Positions 7,561 to 15,677 of a DNA stretch of 17,828 nucleotides are shown here, piece after piece (positions within the stretch are counted from its first letter, which is position 1; every line of letters begins with the position of its first letter). This DNA comes from an uncultured beta proteobacterium (GTDB lineage Bacteria; Pseudomonadota; Gammaproteobacteria; Burkholderiales; Burkholderiaceae_C). The DNA is taken from NCBI GenBank assembly GCA_903927495.1, contig CAIYNH010000166.1, positions 1-17,828 on the forward strand, read 5' to 3'. The position numbers and the translations under genes were made by a program. The notes below the pieces were generated by a model, which was not told the origin of the DNA, did no database searches, and was given only the letters and a program-made list of their open reading frames with translations.

Positions 7561-7581
7561 CTGCAGTTGAGCCAACTGCAG
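7561..7581. promoter_or_regulatory. Perfect 9-bp inverted repeat in a divergent promoter region
   Basis: CTGCAGTTG and CAACTGCAG form a perfect inverted repeat with a 3-base spacer (AGC). It lies between the divergent genes starting at 7438 (minus) and 7629 (plus), 47 bases before the latter. The symmetry and position suggest an operator for a dimeric regulator of the CE15-like gene. There is no following T run, so it is unlikely to be a terminator. The regulator is not in the window. Confidence 0.5.
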
Positions 7582-7628
7582 ACACCAATAGCCGCCTTAT
7601 CGGTGAAGGGGAACCGACTCGTTTCCGA

Positions 7629-8774
7629 GTGAAAAAACCTGACGACAACGACACGGACCAATTCAAAATGGAATTACTACACTCCACGGGAATGGAAACA
7701 CCCCAACCTAGTCCAAAAGTAAATTTGCCAGCACTGATGCGCTTGAACTCTGGCTGTTTGGTCAGCAGCGCCGAAGACTGGCAAGTGCGCAGACACGAGT
7801 TGCTGGACCTTGCCCGGAACACGATTTATGGCCCCCTGCCACCGACACCCCGACAGACCCAGGTGAGTCTGCTGCATGAGGGGGCATCCAGAACGTGCGC
7901 TGGCGGGCGTATTCTTTCACTGCGGGTGACCACCGAAGCCAGGCATTGCTTCACGATGCGCCTGCTGCTGCCTGCGACTGCCGGACCCCATCCGGTCTTG
8001 CTGCATGGCGATGCTTGCTGGGGCTATGTCACCGACGCAGCAAAATGTGCCGTGCTGGGGCGAGGCTATGCATTGGCCGAATTCAATCGGGTTGAAGTGA
8101 TGTCTGACCTTGTGCCAGCGTTGGTGCCACAGACGACCTGCGCCTCATTAACTGGCTATACCGGCGGTGCCATTGCAGCCTGGGCTTGGGGCTTGCACCG
8201 GGGTGTTGATGCACTCACCCAGATCAACGCGATTGACGCACAACACATCGCCATTGTGGGCCATTCACGCGGCGGCAAAGCGGCCATTCTGGCCGGGGCC
8301 AGCGACACCCGGATTGCCTTCACCAGCGCCAACAACTCAGGTGCCGGCGGTGCTGGCTGCTGGCGCTTTTGTGGCACAGGTGCTGAAACCCTGGCCGACA
8401 TCACAGCAGCTTTTCCCCATTGGTTTTCATCTGAGCTGCAGAAATATCAAGGCAAAGAACTTGAACTTCCTTTTGACCAGCATTTTCTAAAAGCCCTGAT
8501 TGCGCCCAGATACCTGCTGACGACCGAGGCACTTGACGACCTGTGGGCCAACCCATCAGGCAGTTGGCGGACTCACCAGGCGGCGCGACAGGTGTTCGAG
8601 TTCCTGGGCGTGCCATCTCACATTGCCATGGTCACACGACCCGGAGGCCATGGCCAGGAAATGACAGACTGGGAAACACTCCTGAATCACATGGACCTGT
8701 TGTTCAAAGGCATCCCCTTACCCCTGGGCAGCAATGAAAATGGGTTCGAAAATGTTGACTTCAGCCAAAGTTAA
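7629..8774 (+). CDS. CE15-like (glucuronoyl esterase-like) alpha/beta hydrolase
   Basis: The 381-residue protein resembles carbohydrate esterase family 15, which cleaves 4-O-methyl-glucuronoyl esters. The nucleophile is Ser213 in GHSRGGKAAILAGA. The SGAGGAGCWR segment, LPFDQHFLKALIAPRYLLTTE and the His341 motif PGGHG follow in family order. The catalytic acid of fungal enzymes (QESG) is replaced here by NNSG (Asn235-Asn236). Asp303 or Asp304, just after the LLTTE strand, may act instead, as described for some bacterial members. No signal peptide is visible, whereas CE15 enzymes are normally exported, so a cytoplasmic job is inferred, perhaps opening a sugar lactone or ester made by the converging operon. 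The GTG at 7629 is tentative; ATGs at 7668 and 7692 are alternatives. The gene ends 7 bases from the SDR stop codon. Confidence 0.85.
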   Translation: MKKPDDNDTDQFKMELLHSTGMETPQPSPKVNLPALMRLNSGCLVSSAEDWQVRRHELLDLARNTIYGPLPPTPRQTQVSLLHEGASRTCAGGRILSLRVTTEARHCFTMRLLLPATAGPHPVLLHGDACWGYVTDAAKCAVLGRGYALAEFNRVEVMSDLVPALVPQTTCASLTGYTGGAIAAWAWGLHRGVDALTQINAIDAQHIAIVGHSRGGKAAILAGASDTRIAFTSANNSGAGGAGCWRFCGTGAETLADITAAFPHWFSSELQKYQGKELELPFDQHFLKALIAPRYLLTTEALDDLWANPSGSWRTHQAARQVFEFLGVPSHIAMVTRPGGHGQEMTDWETLLNHMDLLFKGIPLPLGSNENGFENVDFSQS

Positions 8775-8781
8775 CGATCCA

Positions 8782-9567
8782 TCATCCAGCCACTGACACC
8801 TGCGCCAAACCGGCATCGATAATCAAGTTTTGCCCGGTGATGCCATCGCTGTCATCGCTGGCCAAAAACAGTGTGGAGCGCGCCACATGACTTGAATCGA
8901 GCCGGAATTTCAGGCACTGCAGGTCGATGAATCTTTGGTCTTCTTCGGGGTTGCGCCAAAGCGCGGTTTGTCGTTCGGTGACGATGGCACCCGGCACCAG
9001 CGCGTTGACCCGAATTCCATCCACCCCCAACTCGCGGGCTAGCGTGCGGGTCATGCCCGAGATGGCAGCCTTGCTGGCGGTGTAGCCAATCAGGTTGGGC
9101 CGACCGCGCATCCACGAGATGCTGCCCATGTTGATTATTGAGGCTCTAGCGCCCGCTGCTCTTGCTTGACGAGCTACTGTTTGTGTAGCAAAAACCTGGT
9201 GCCGCAAATTGATATTAAGGCAGTTGTCCCAATACTCCGGGGTCAGCTCATCAAGCGAATGGCGGTCATCACGCCCGGCGTTGTTCACCAACACACGGAT
9301 GGACCCCCACTGCTGCGCCACGCGCCCCAGCATGGCCTGCAGGGCCGCAATATCACGCACATCGCAGGCTTCGTAGTACGGCCGAGCATGACCCGCATCC
9401 AGTAATTCCTGAATCAAAGTGGTGCCACCCTCAGGCTTGGTGCCACAAAACGCCACTCGACTGCCTTGAGCCGCAAAGGCACGCACCAGTTCGGCACCAA
9501 TGCCGGACGAGCCGCCAGAAATAAACACCACGCGCTCACGCAAACTGGGGTACTGGGTATAGCTCAT
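8782..9567 (-). CDS. SDR family NAD(P)-dependent dehydrogenase
   Basis: The 261-residue cytoplasmic enzyme is a classical short-chain dehydrogenase. It has the cofactor motif GGSSGIG (18-24), NNAG (95-98), catalytic Ser149 in NMGSIS and Tyr162-xxx-Lys166 in YTASK. The DVRD at 69-72 is the usual adenine-binding region. The C-terminal DGITGQNLIIDAGL is also typical. It probably oxidises a sugar C1 hydroxyl to a lactone, or a sugar-acid or 2-keto-3-deoxy-acid hydroxyl; sequence alone does not decide. The ATG at 9567 is chosen because AGGGGA (9575-9580) lies seven bases upstream; a GTG at 9585 would overlap the preceding stop by four bases. It is the last gene of the minus-strand operon. Confidence 0.93.
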   Translation of the reverse strand: MSYTQYPSLRERVVFISGGSSGIGAELVRAFAAQGSRVAFCGTKPEGGTTLIQELLDAGHARPYYEACDVRDIAALQAMLGRVAQQWGSIRVLVNNAGRDDRHSLDELTPEYWDNCLNINLRHQVFATQTVARQARAAGARASIINMGSISWMRGRPNLIGYTASKAAISGMTRTLARELGVDGIRVNALVPGAIVTERQTALWRNPEEDQRFIDLQCLKFRLDSSHVARSTLFLASDDSDGITGQNLIIDAGLAQVSVAG

Positions 9568-9574
9568 GAATGGT

Positions 9575-9580
9575 TCCCCT
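9575..9580 (-). promoter_or_regulatory. Ribosome binding site for the SDR gene
   Basis: On the minus strand this reads AGGGGA, seven bases before the ATG at 9567. It overlaps the last codons of the upstream oxidoreductase region and favours this ATG over the GTG at 9585. Confidence 0.55.
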
Positions 9581-9581
9581 A

Positions 9582-10700
9582 TCACCAGCCGGTGGGCAAG
9601 ACTTCGCTCATGGCCACCACCCGACCGGACTCAATGCTCAGGTGCGCGGCGACGCCGGTGGCGACGCTGCGCAGACCGTCTTCCAGCGTAACTTCAGGCG
9701 GCAAGTCATGACGCAGGGCATAGGCAAATTTTTCGTGCTCAATAAATGAGGCCCCAAAGTGCTGCCCCGGATACTTGATGTTGGTGTCCCAAACCCGGCG
9801 CACGGAAACCCCTTTACCGCTGCCGGAGGGCTCACCCCAGACCTTGCGTATGCCCCAGTCTTCACGGCGCCCGTAGCGCAGAGTGAGTGAAGGCAACAAG
9901 GATTCGAGCTTGCCCTCGCTGCCCACCACACTGATCTGCTCACTGTCCACCGAATTTTCAGCAAACATGCACAAGTCCAACATGGCGCGGGCCCCGCTGG
10001 GGTACTCGACGATGACATAGGCACTGTCCAGAATGTCGGGGGTGCGGCCATCGTAGCGTTCGTCCAGATGGTTGACGCGCTGGCCACCCGAAGCAAACAC
10101 CCGCAACGGATGCTGGTTCAATACGAAGTCCATGAGGTTGAAATAATGGCAGCACTTTTCGACCAGGGTGCCACCCGTATTGGCACTGAATCGGTTCCAG
10201 TCGCCAACCTTGGGGTAAAAAGGTTCGCGGTGCTCGCGAATGCTGACTTGTTGAATCTGCCCCACGGCACCGCTGTGCGCCATCCGGATCATCTCGGCCA
10301 CCGGTGGCATGTAGCGGTATTCCTGCGCCACCCAGACCAGCGCTTTTCTGTCTTGTGCAAGTTGCACCAGTTCATGGCAGTCTTCGACACGGGTACACAA
10401 CGGCTTTTCAGCCAGAATGTGCAAGTCGGTAGCCAAGGCCTGCCGCAAAACCTCAACGTGGGTGAAATTTGGCGTTGCCACCACCACCGCATCGCACAAG
10501 CCGCTCTTCAGCAAATCCTGATAATCCTCAAAAACAACGGCACTTCCATTCAGCAAAGCCTGGGACTGCTCACGGCTGTTGGTATCGGGATCGGCCAGAG
10601 CCGTCACCTCGGTGGCCGGCATGGCCCTGATGTTCTCAATGTGTTCGCGGCCCATGCTGCCGCAACCAATAATGCCGTAACGGATTTTCTGCAAACTCAT
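9582..10700 (-). CDS. Gfo/Idh/MocA family oxidoreductase
   Basis: The 372-residue protein is a cytoplasmic NAD(P)-dependent dehydrogenase of the glucose-fructose oxidoreductase / inositol dehydrogenase / MocA family. The N-terminal Rossmann domain has GCGSMG (12-17) and ADPD near residue 37. The conserved AEKP (97-100) supplies the catalytic lysine Lys99. In the C-terminal domain, GGTLVEKCCHYFNLMD places His185 and Asp191 at the usual substrate-binding positions. Members oxidise sugars, inositols or amino sugars at one carbon, so this could be the first oxidation of the imported sugar or an epimerisation step. It starts 4 bases after the second permease stop, and its stop codon lies within the SDR leader, so it is in the same operon. 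Confidence 0.93.
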   Translation of the reverse strand: MSLQKIRYGIIGCGSMGREHIENIRAMPATEVTALADPDTNSREQSQALLNGSAVVFEDYQDLLKSGLCDAVVVATPNFTHVEVLRQALATDLHILAEKPLCTRVEDCHELVQLAQDRKALVWVAQEYRYMPPVAEMIRMAHSGAVGQIQQVSIREHREPFYPKVGDWNRFSANTGGTLVEKCCHYFNLMDFVLNQHPLRVFASGGQRVNHLDERYDGRTPDILDSAYVIVEYPSGARAMLDLCMFAENSVDSEQISVVGSEGKLESLLPSLTLRYGRREDWGIRKVWGEPSGSGKGVSVRRVWDTNIKYPGQHFGASFIEHEKFAYALRHDLPPEVTLEDGLRSVATGVAAHLSIESGRVVAMSEVLPTGW

Positions 10701-10704
10701 CGCT

Positions 10705-11535
10705 TCAACCTTTCAAACCACCTTGCGTCAAACCACCCACCACCCGTTCCTGAAACAGGGCAATCAGAATGGCGATGGGCACGATGGCAACAATCAATGC
10801 TGCCGAAATAATGGGCCAGGGAAATGTAAATTCGCCCTGGTACAGGGAAATACCAACCGGCAAAGTTCGCATGGAAGGCGTTGAGTTGAGTGACAGCGCC
10901 AGTAAAAATTCATCCCAGGCGTTGACAAAGGACAAAATACCGGCGGTGAACACGCCCGGTGCTGCCAGCGGCACCACCACCCGCCAGAGCGCACCGATGC
11001 GGGTACAGCCGTCAATCATGGCGGCGTTTTCCAGGTCTTTGGGAATGCTCTGGAAAAAACTCACCAGCACCAGCGTGCACACCGGCAGGTTCAGCACCAC
11101 GTAGGGCAGCACCAGCGCGGTGTAGGTGTTCAACAAATTCAAGGCCCGAAAAGTCTCGAAAATTGGCACCAGCAAAGTCACCAGCGGAAACATGCTGGAG
11201 GCGATGATGCTCGTCAGAATCAATTGCCGATGTTTCAGATTGAGCCTGGCAATGGCATAAGCCGCACAGGCTGAAACCAGCAACGACACCATTGTGGAAA
11301 GCAAGGCCACCGTCACACTATTGCCCAGGTAGCGCAGCAAGGGTTGATCGGTGAAGGCCCGCATATAGTTGCTAAAGGTGATGTCGTGCGGCCACCAGGT
11401 GATGGGTTTTTGCACCAGCTCGATTTCTTTCTTGAGCGAGGTGAACAAAATCCAGACCGCCGGAAAGAAACCATTACAAACCACCAGTGCTGCCGCTATC
11501 AGGCGCAACTGCTTCGAGGACCAATTCCAGTTCAT
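10705..11535 (-). CDS. Carbohydrate ABC transporter permease (MalG/UgpE-like)
   Basis: The 276-residue inner-membrane protein is the second permease of a CUT1-type sugar importer. It has about six membrane segments, starting with LRLIAAALVVCNGFFPAVWI. The large periplasmic loop follows (KPITWWPHDITFSNYMRAF), typical of the MalG branch. The EAA loop that docks on the ATPase is LENAAMIDGCTRIGALWRVVVPLAAPGV near residues 175-205. Its start overlaps the stop of the first permease gene by four bases, which implies translational coupling. The oxidoreductase gene begins 4 bases downstream. Length is normal and no damage is visible. Confidence 0.95.
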   Translation of the reverse strand: MNWNWSSKQLRLIAAALVVCNGFFPAVWILFTSLKKEIELVQKPITWWPHDITFSNYMRAFTDQPLLRYLGNSVTVALLSTMVSLLVSACAAYAIARLNLKHRQLILTSIIASSMFPLVTLLVPIFETFRALNLLNTYTALVLPYVVLNLPVCTLVLVSFFQSIPKDLENAAMIDGCTRIGALWRVVVPLAAPGVFTAGILSFVNAWDEFLLALSLNSTPSMRTLPVGISLYQGEFTFPWPIISAALIVAIVPIAILIALFQERVVGGLTQGGLKG

Positions 11536-12422
11536 GCGGATCTCCCGACCCGGCGCAGGTACACCGAGGTCACGATCAGCGACAGCAAAAACATACCGAC
11601 CGCCAGCGTTGAGCCGTAACCCACATCCAGGTACTCAATCGTGGTTTTATGAATCAGCATGGCCAGGGTTTCTGTGGTGTTGCCAGGACCACCCCGGTTC
11701 ATGGTGTAGGGAATATCAAAGGTCTGCAAGGCGGTGATGGTACGAAAGATCAGCGCCACCACGATGCTGGGCATCAGCATCGGAATGGTAATCTGCCAGA
11801 ACTTCTGCCAGCGGTTGGCACCATCGACATCGGCCGCCTCGTACAGCGATTTGGGAATCATCTGCAGGCCGGCCAGCAAAATCAGGGCCATGAACGACGA
11901 TGTCTTCCAGATGATGGTGAGACAAATCGCGGCAAAGGCCCAATTGGGTTTGAGCAGCCACATGGTCGGCTCCGACTGCAAGCCCAGCCGGGCGATCACA
12001 TCATCGACCACACCGTACTCGGTATGGAAAAACCAGGCAAAAATCAAACCTGCAAAACTCAGGGGCAGCGCCCACGGCAGCAGCAGCGACAAGCGCACCG
12101 GCCACTTGCGCTTGAACGGCAGGTTGGCCAGCAACGCCAGCCCCAGCCCCACCACCAAGGCACCGGGCACGGTGATCAAGGTGATCAGCGCAGTGTTTTT
12201 GGCAGCATTCCAGAAGTCCGCATCCTTCAGTGCATCGGCGTAATTTTGCCAACCCACAAACCCGCCAACCCCCGCCCCACCGGACAAACGCAAATCAAAA
12301 AAACTGTTGAAAATGAGTTTGCCGATTGGGTAGACCACGATCAGAGCGATCAGCACAAAAGCTGGCATCAGCAGCAGCCAGGCCAATGCCTTCTCGGACG
12401 GATCGCGCAGCTTGTTCAGCAT
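11532..12422 (-). CDS. Carbohydrate ABC transporter permease (MalF/UgpA-like)
   Basis: The 296-residue inner-membrane protein is the first permease of the importer. Its N-terminus (LRDPSEKALAWLLLMPAFVLIALIVVYPI) and six predicted helices match the MalF/UgpA group. The EAA loop reads YEAADVDGANRWQKFWQITIPML near residues 205-230. It is followed by the family's FRTITALQTFDIPYTMNRGGPGNTTETLAM segment. The ATG at 12422 lies 22 bases after the binding-protein stop. It is a distant relative of the broken permease at 110-829, which has the same GLQ.IPK..Y.AA motif order but different sequence. It is intact and probably works with the ATPase at 13802-14878. Confidence 0.95.
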   Translation of the reverse strand: MLNKLRDPSEKALAWLLLMPAFVLIALIVVYPIGKLIFNSFFDLRLSGGAGVGGFVGWQNYADALKDADFWNAAKNTALITLITVPGALVVGLGLALLANLPFKRKWPVRLSLLLPWALPLSFAGLIFAWFFHTEYGVVDDVIARLGLQSEPTMWLLKPNWAFAAICLTIIWKTSSFMALILLAGLQMIPKSLYEAADVDGANRWQKFWQITIPMLMPSIVVALIFRTITALQTFDIPYTMNRGGPGNTTETLAMLIHKTTIEYLDVGYGSTLAVGMFLLSLIVTSVYLRRVGRSA

Positions 12423-12444
12423 GGTGGATTTGGCGAATCAGACA

Positions 12445-13701
12445 TCAGCGCATGACACGTGATAACTTGCCTTCAATCTCGGCCACACCTTCAGTCGGTG
12501 TCTTGACACGAGCCAGAATAGCACTGGTCGTGGTCCGAACCACATCACTGACTTCGCCATAGCGCGGGCTGATGGGACGGGCTTGCCCAGCGATGATCAC
12601 ATTAGCAGCATCCTTGAACCAGGGCACAGCTTTGGTGACATCGGGATCAGTGTAAACGCTCTGGATCGTCGGCAACAGCGAGCCCTCAACTGCCAGGAAT
12701 TTGCTCGATGCAGGAGATGCCATGAACTGAATCAGCTTGGCGGCTTCAGGTTTACTCTTGCTGAAAGCACTCAAGGCCCACTGCCAGCCACCTACACATG
12801 TAGCGCTTTTGCCACCTGCCACCGTGGGCAGGGGGATCACGCCCACCTTGCCTTTGACCTGGCTGTCAGCATCGTCTTTAAAACGGTCCCAGGCAAAACC
12901 CCAGTTGATGGCAAATGCTACCTGCCCGGCCTTGAACTCACTGACCGTAACCGGGGTGGTGACCTCGGCAATATTTTTCTTTAGCACGCCCTGATCGACT
13001 AACTTGAGCCACAGGTCCATGCCTTTGACGGCTGCATCCTTGTCCAGCGTCAACTTGCCAGTGGCATCGTTGAACGACTTGCCCGCGCTCCAGTAAGGCA
13101 ATAAAAAGGTACATACTGCGCCTTCAATCGGCGCACCCTGAATACTCAATCCCTGCAAATTGGGGTTTTTCTCACCTTCCTGAATTTTTTTGGCGGCAGC
13201 AGCCAGTTCGTCCCAGGTTTTCGGCTCAGCCAACTTGTATTTTTCCAGCAGGTCCTTGCGGTAGTACATAAACATGGCATCGGCAAAGGCCGGCATGGCC
13301 GCCACTTTGCCGTTGACCACGTTGGCTTGCGCGTAAACCGGCAAGTAAGGTTTAAGTGCAGCTGTGCCACCCACATAAGCATCCAGCGGCTCCAGCCAGC
13401 CGGCATTCGAGTATTGCGACGGATTAACGATGTCGATCAGGTAAATATCAATGGCCGAGTCTTTGGCGTTGAGCACCGTGCTGAGGTACTGACGTTGCAA
13501 CTCGGAGGTGGCCCCGCCGGTTTCGATGTCAATCTTGACACCGGGGTGTGCCAGGCTGTACTGGTCAAACAATTTACGCATCAAATCAGGGCGCTGGTTT
13601 TGGCCGCCGGAAAAAACCCGCAGCGTAGTTTGTTGGGCATATGCCTGCCCAGCTACCAAACCAGCCGCCAGCGCCAAGGTGAACAGATAGGAACGATTCA
13701 T
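12445..13701 (-). CDS. Sugar ABC transporter substrate-binding protein (family 1)
   Basis: The 418-residue periplasmic receptor has a clear Sec signal peptide (residues 1-22, ending QAYA|QQ). The mature protein has the family layout: TLRVFSGGQNQRPDLMRKLF, FDQYSLAHPGVKIDIE, IDIYLIDIV, then FADAMFMYYRKDLLEKY and KTWDELAAAAKKIQ in the middle, and GGWQWALSAFSKSKPEAAKLI near the end. The ATG at 13701 is backed by AAAGGAGA at 13709-13716, a strong site that rules out the 15-residue extension. It delivers the sugar to the two permeases downstream. The ligand is unknown; family neighbours bind oligosaccharides, trehalose or glycerol phosphate. A 100-base leader with a repeat precedes it and could give it separate expression. 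Confidence 0.94.
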   Translation of the reverse strand: MNRSYLFTLALAAGLVAGQAYAQQTTLRVFSGGQNQRPDLMRKLFDQYSLAHPGVKIDIETGGATSELQRQYLSTVLNAKDSAIDIYLIDIVNPSQYSNAGWLEPLDAYVGGTAALKPYLPVYAQANVVNGKVAAMPAFADAMFMYYRKDLLEKYKLAEPKTWDELAAAAKKIQEGEKNPNLQGLSIQGAPIEGAVCTFLLPYWSAGKSFNDATGKLTLDKDAAVKGMDLWLKLVDQGVLKKNIAEVTTPVTVSEFKAGQVAFAINWGFAWDRFKDDADSQVKGKVGVIPLPTVAGGKSATCVGGWQWALSAFSKSKPEAAKLIQFMASPASSKFLAVEGSLLPTIQSVYTDPDVTKAVPWFKDAANVIIAGQARPISPRYGEVSDVVRTTTSAILARVKTPTEGVAEIEGKLSRVMR

Positions 13702-13708
13702 AAAGCGG

Positions 13709-13716
13709 TCTCCTTT
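13709..13716 (-). promoter_or_regulatory. Strong ribosome binding site for the binding-protein gene
   Basis: On the minus strand this reads AAAGGAGA, seven bases before the ATG at 13701. It is the best ribosome site in the operon and fits the high receptor level that ABC importers need. Confidence 0.6.
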
Positions 13717-13741
13717 GAATAAATAGAATGCAAAAACAACT

Positions 13742-13800
13742 AACAAAAATGGTATCTAGCCCTTTACCAGCAAGCAATAAGAGCTATCTAACTTGAAGCA
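13742..13800. repeat. Intergenic repeat with hairpin, Comamonadaceae type
   Basis: On the minus strand it reads TTGCTTCAAGTTAGATAGCT, then CTTATTGCTTGCTGGTAAAG, then GGCTAGATACCATTTTTGTT. The arms TAGCTCTT (13786-13779) and AAGGGCTA (13764-13757) can pair as an 8-bp stem with one G-U, around a loop rich in TTGCTTGC. From memory, sequences with this TAGCT...GCTTGC...AAGCGCTAG pattern are scattered widely in intergenic regions of Comamonadaceae; I could not verify this. It sits inside the operon between the ATPase stop and the binding-protein leader. Confidence 0.5.
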
Positions 13801-13801
13801 A

Positions 13802-14878
13802 TCAAGAGTTCATCGCCTGCCCTGTGACGGCATCAAACAAATGCATGTGTGACTGACTCAGGTGCACCTGTAGCGTGCTACCCATAGTTTCTCTGAAGCT
13901 CGCCGAACAACGCGCCACCATCTCACAATTGCCAACACCAAATGTGACAAGTGTTTCCGCCCCAAGGGGCTCAATCAACAGCACCGTCGCATCCACAGCA
14001 ACACTGTCAATCGATGGATTCAGGTTGATATTTTCCGGCCGTATGCCAAATATCCACTGGCTCACTTGTGCGCCGGCGTGCGCCAACAGCGCAGGAATCG
14101 TGAATTGCACCGAGCCCAACGCGACCTGGCGCTGCGACAGGGTGCAAGGCACCAGATTCATGGCAGGTGAGCCAGTGAAACCTGCCACAAACAAGGCCGC
14201 AGGTGAGTTGTAGATGTTGTTGGGGGTGTCGTACTGCATCTTATGGCCCGCGCTCAGCACCACAATCCGATCAGCCAGGGTCATGGCCTCAACTTGGTCA
14301 TGAGTGACATAAATGATGGTGGCACCCAGGCGCTGGTGCAGGCGTTTGATTTCAGTACGCATCTCACCGCGCAACTGGGCATCCAGATTGGAGAGCGGCT
14401 CATCGAAAAGAAACACCTTGGGCTGGCGCACGATGGCACGCCCAATGGCCACCCGCTGGCGTTGACCACCGGACAAGGCCGACGGTTTGCGATCAAGCAT
14501 GTGCTCAATGCGCAACAAGCGGGCGGCATCCATCACGCGCCGATCCACCTCTGACTCCGGCGTTTTACGCAGACGCAATCCGAAGGCCATGTTGTCGTAC
14601 AGGGTTTTGTGCGGGTACAAGGCGTAGTCCTGAAACACCATCGCAATATCGCGGTTGCGCGGTGCCTCGTCATTGACCCGCTTGCCGTCGATGATCACGT
14701 CACCACTGGTGATCTCTTCGAGTCCGGCAATCATGCGCAACAGTGTCGATTTGCCGCAACCTGAGGGCCCCACAAACACCACAAATTCGCCATGGCTAAT
14801 TTCTAGGTCCATGCCGTGAATAACCACGTTTTTGCCGTCATAGGACTTGCGAACCTGACTGAGTTGAACACTGGCCAT
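13802..14878 (-). CDS. Sugar ABC transporter ATP-binding protein (MalK/UgpC-like)
   Basis: The 358-residue cytoplasmic ATPase drives the importer. Walker A is GPSGCGKST (37-45), the Q-loop is FQDYALYP, the signature is LSGGQ (135-139), Walker B is VFLFDEP (155-161), the D-loop is SNLD (163-166) and the switch His is His193 in VTHDQ. A C-terminal TOBE-like regulatory region follows, including FGIRPENI near residue 285. The ATG at 14878 begins one base after the aldolase stop and matches the family start MASVQL. A longer frame to 14944 would overlap the aldolase and is rejected. The order ATPase, binding protein, permease, permease gives a complete transporter in one block. Confidence 0.96.
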   Translation of the reverse strand: MASVQLSQVRKSYDGKNVVIHGMDLEISHGEFVVFVGPSGCGKSTLLRMIAGLEEITSGDVIIDGKRVNDEAPRNRDIAMVFQDYALYPHKTLYDNMAFGLRLRKTPESEVDRRVMDAARLLRIEHMLDRKPSALSGGQRQRVAIGRAIVRQPKVFLFDEPLSNLDAQLRGEMRTEIKRLHQRLGATIIYVTHDQVEAMTLADRIVVLSAGHKMQYDTPNNIYNSPAALFVAGFTGSPAMNLVPCTLSQRQVALGSVQFTIPALLAHAGAQVSQWIFGIRPENINLNPSIDSVAVDATVLLIEPLGAETLVTFGVGNCEMVARCSASFRETMGSTLQVHLSQSHMHLFDAVTGQAMNS

Positions 14879-14879
14879 G

Positions 14880-15677
14880 TCAGTAGCCTTGCGCCTGTAC
14901 CAGAACGCTTTGCGCGCGGATGGCAGACAAAACCCCGGCTGCACTGCGCATCAACAAGCCCAGATCAGAGGCACAACCCACGTAGTCAAAACCGGCCGCT
15001 CGGTAGATCGCCACCGCCTCAGGTGTGCCACCAACTGTGCCCACCGGCTTGCCAACCAGATGACAGCGCTTGACACCGTCAGCCATCAGCGCCACCACCT
15101 CGGGGTGCATCAAATTACCGGTATGGCCCATGGCACCGCTCAAATCACCTGGCCCCATAAAGACCGAGTCAACGCCCGGCACCGAAGCAATAGCTTCAAT
15201 GCAGGCCATCGCCTCTGGGGTTTCCACCTGCACAATCACGCTCACTGCGTCGTTGGCCACCTTGAAATAGTCCTTCACCGTGCCAAATCGCGAACCCCTA
15301 CTCATGCCGGCCATGCCGCGCACGCCTTCAGGCGCGTACTTGGCTGCTGCCACCGCGCGCTGCGCCTCCTGGGCATTCTGCACAAACGGGAACATCAAAG
15401 TCTGTACACCCGCATCCAGCACGCGCTTCACCATGACACTGTCGTTCCAGGGAATGCGGGTAATAGGCAGCATGGGCGTGCCCGCAATGGCCTGCAGCAG
15501 ATGCACCACCTCCATCATGTCCAGCGGGGTATGTTCCATATCAACCACCGCCCAGTCAAAGCCGGCACAACCCATGGCCTCAGCCACCAGCGGACTGGCC
15601 GACATGACCCAGGAGCCAACGGAAAAGCCCGCGCTTCGTGCAGCGTCGGCCAGCATGGCCTTAAATGGATTGTTCAT
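14880..15677 (-). CDS. HpcH/HpaI family class II aldolase
   Basis: The 265-residue cytoplasmic enzyme belongs to the metal-dependent pyruvate-type aldolases (HpaI, GarL, RhmA). It cleaves 2-keto-3-deoxy sugar acids or related 4-hydroxy-2-oxo acids to pyruvate and an aldehyde. Active-site residues are in place: His49 in DMEHT, Arg74 in ITRIPW, and metal ligands Glu152 in QVETPEA and Asp178 in GPGDLS. The loop APEGVRGMAGMSRGSRFG corresponds to the conserved PPxGxRG..... region. Its ATG (15677) shares one base with the TGA of the dehydratase (TGATG), so the two are translationally coupled. That pairing strongly suggests it acts on the dehydratase product. The aldehyde released depends on the unknown sugar. 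Confidence 0.95.
   Translation of the reverse strand: MNNPFKAMLADAARSAGFSVGSWVMSASPLVAEAMGCAGFDWAVVDMEHTPLDMMEVVHLLQAIAGTPMLPITRIPWNDSVMVKRVLDAGVQTLMFPFVQNAQEAQRAVAAAKYAPEGVRGMAGMSRGSRFGTVKDYFKVANDAVSVIVQVETPEAMACIEAIASVPGVDSVFMGPGDLSGAMGHTGNLMHPEVVALMADGVKRCHLVGKPVGTVGGTPEAVAIYRAAGFDYVGCASDLGLLMRSAAGVLSAIRAQSVLVQAQGY

Noticed and set aside
7439..7822. Long N-terminal extension of the small exported protein
   Set aside because: The extension overlaps the CE15-like gene in antisense, whereas the internal ATG has a ribosome site and opens a signal peptide.
8775..8781. Terminator between the convergent CE15-like and SDR genes
   Set aside because: The gap is only 7 bases and no hairpin with a T run is visible around it.
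14879..14944. Longer N-terminus of the ABC ATPase
   Set aside because: It would overlap the aldolase C-terminus, and the family begins at MASVQL one base after the aldolase stop.
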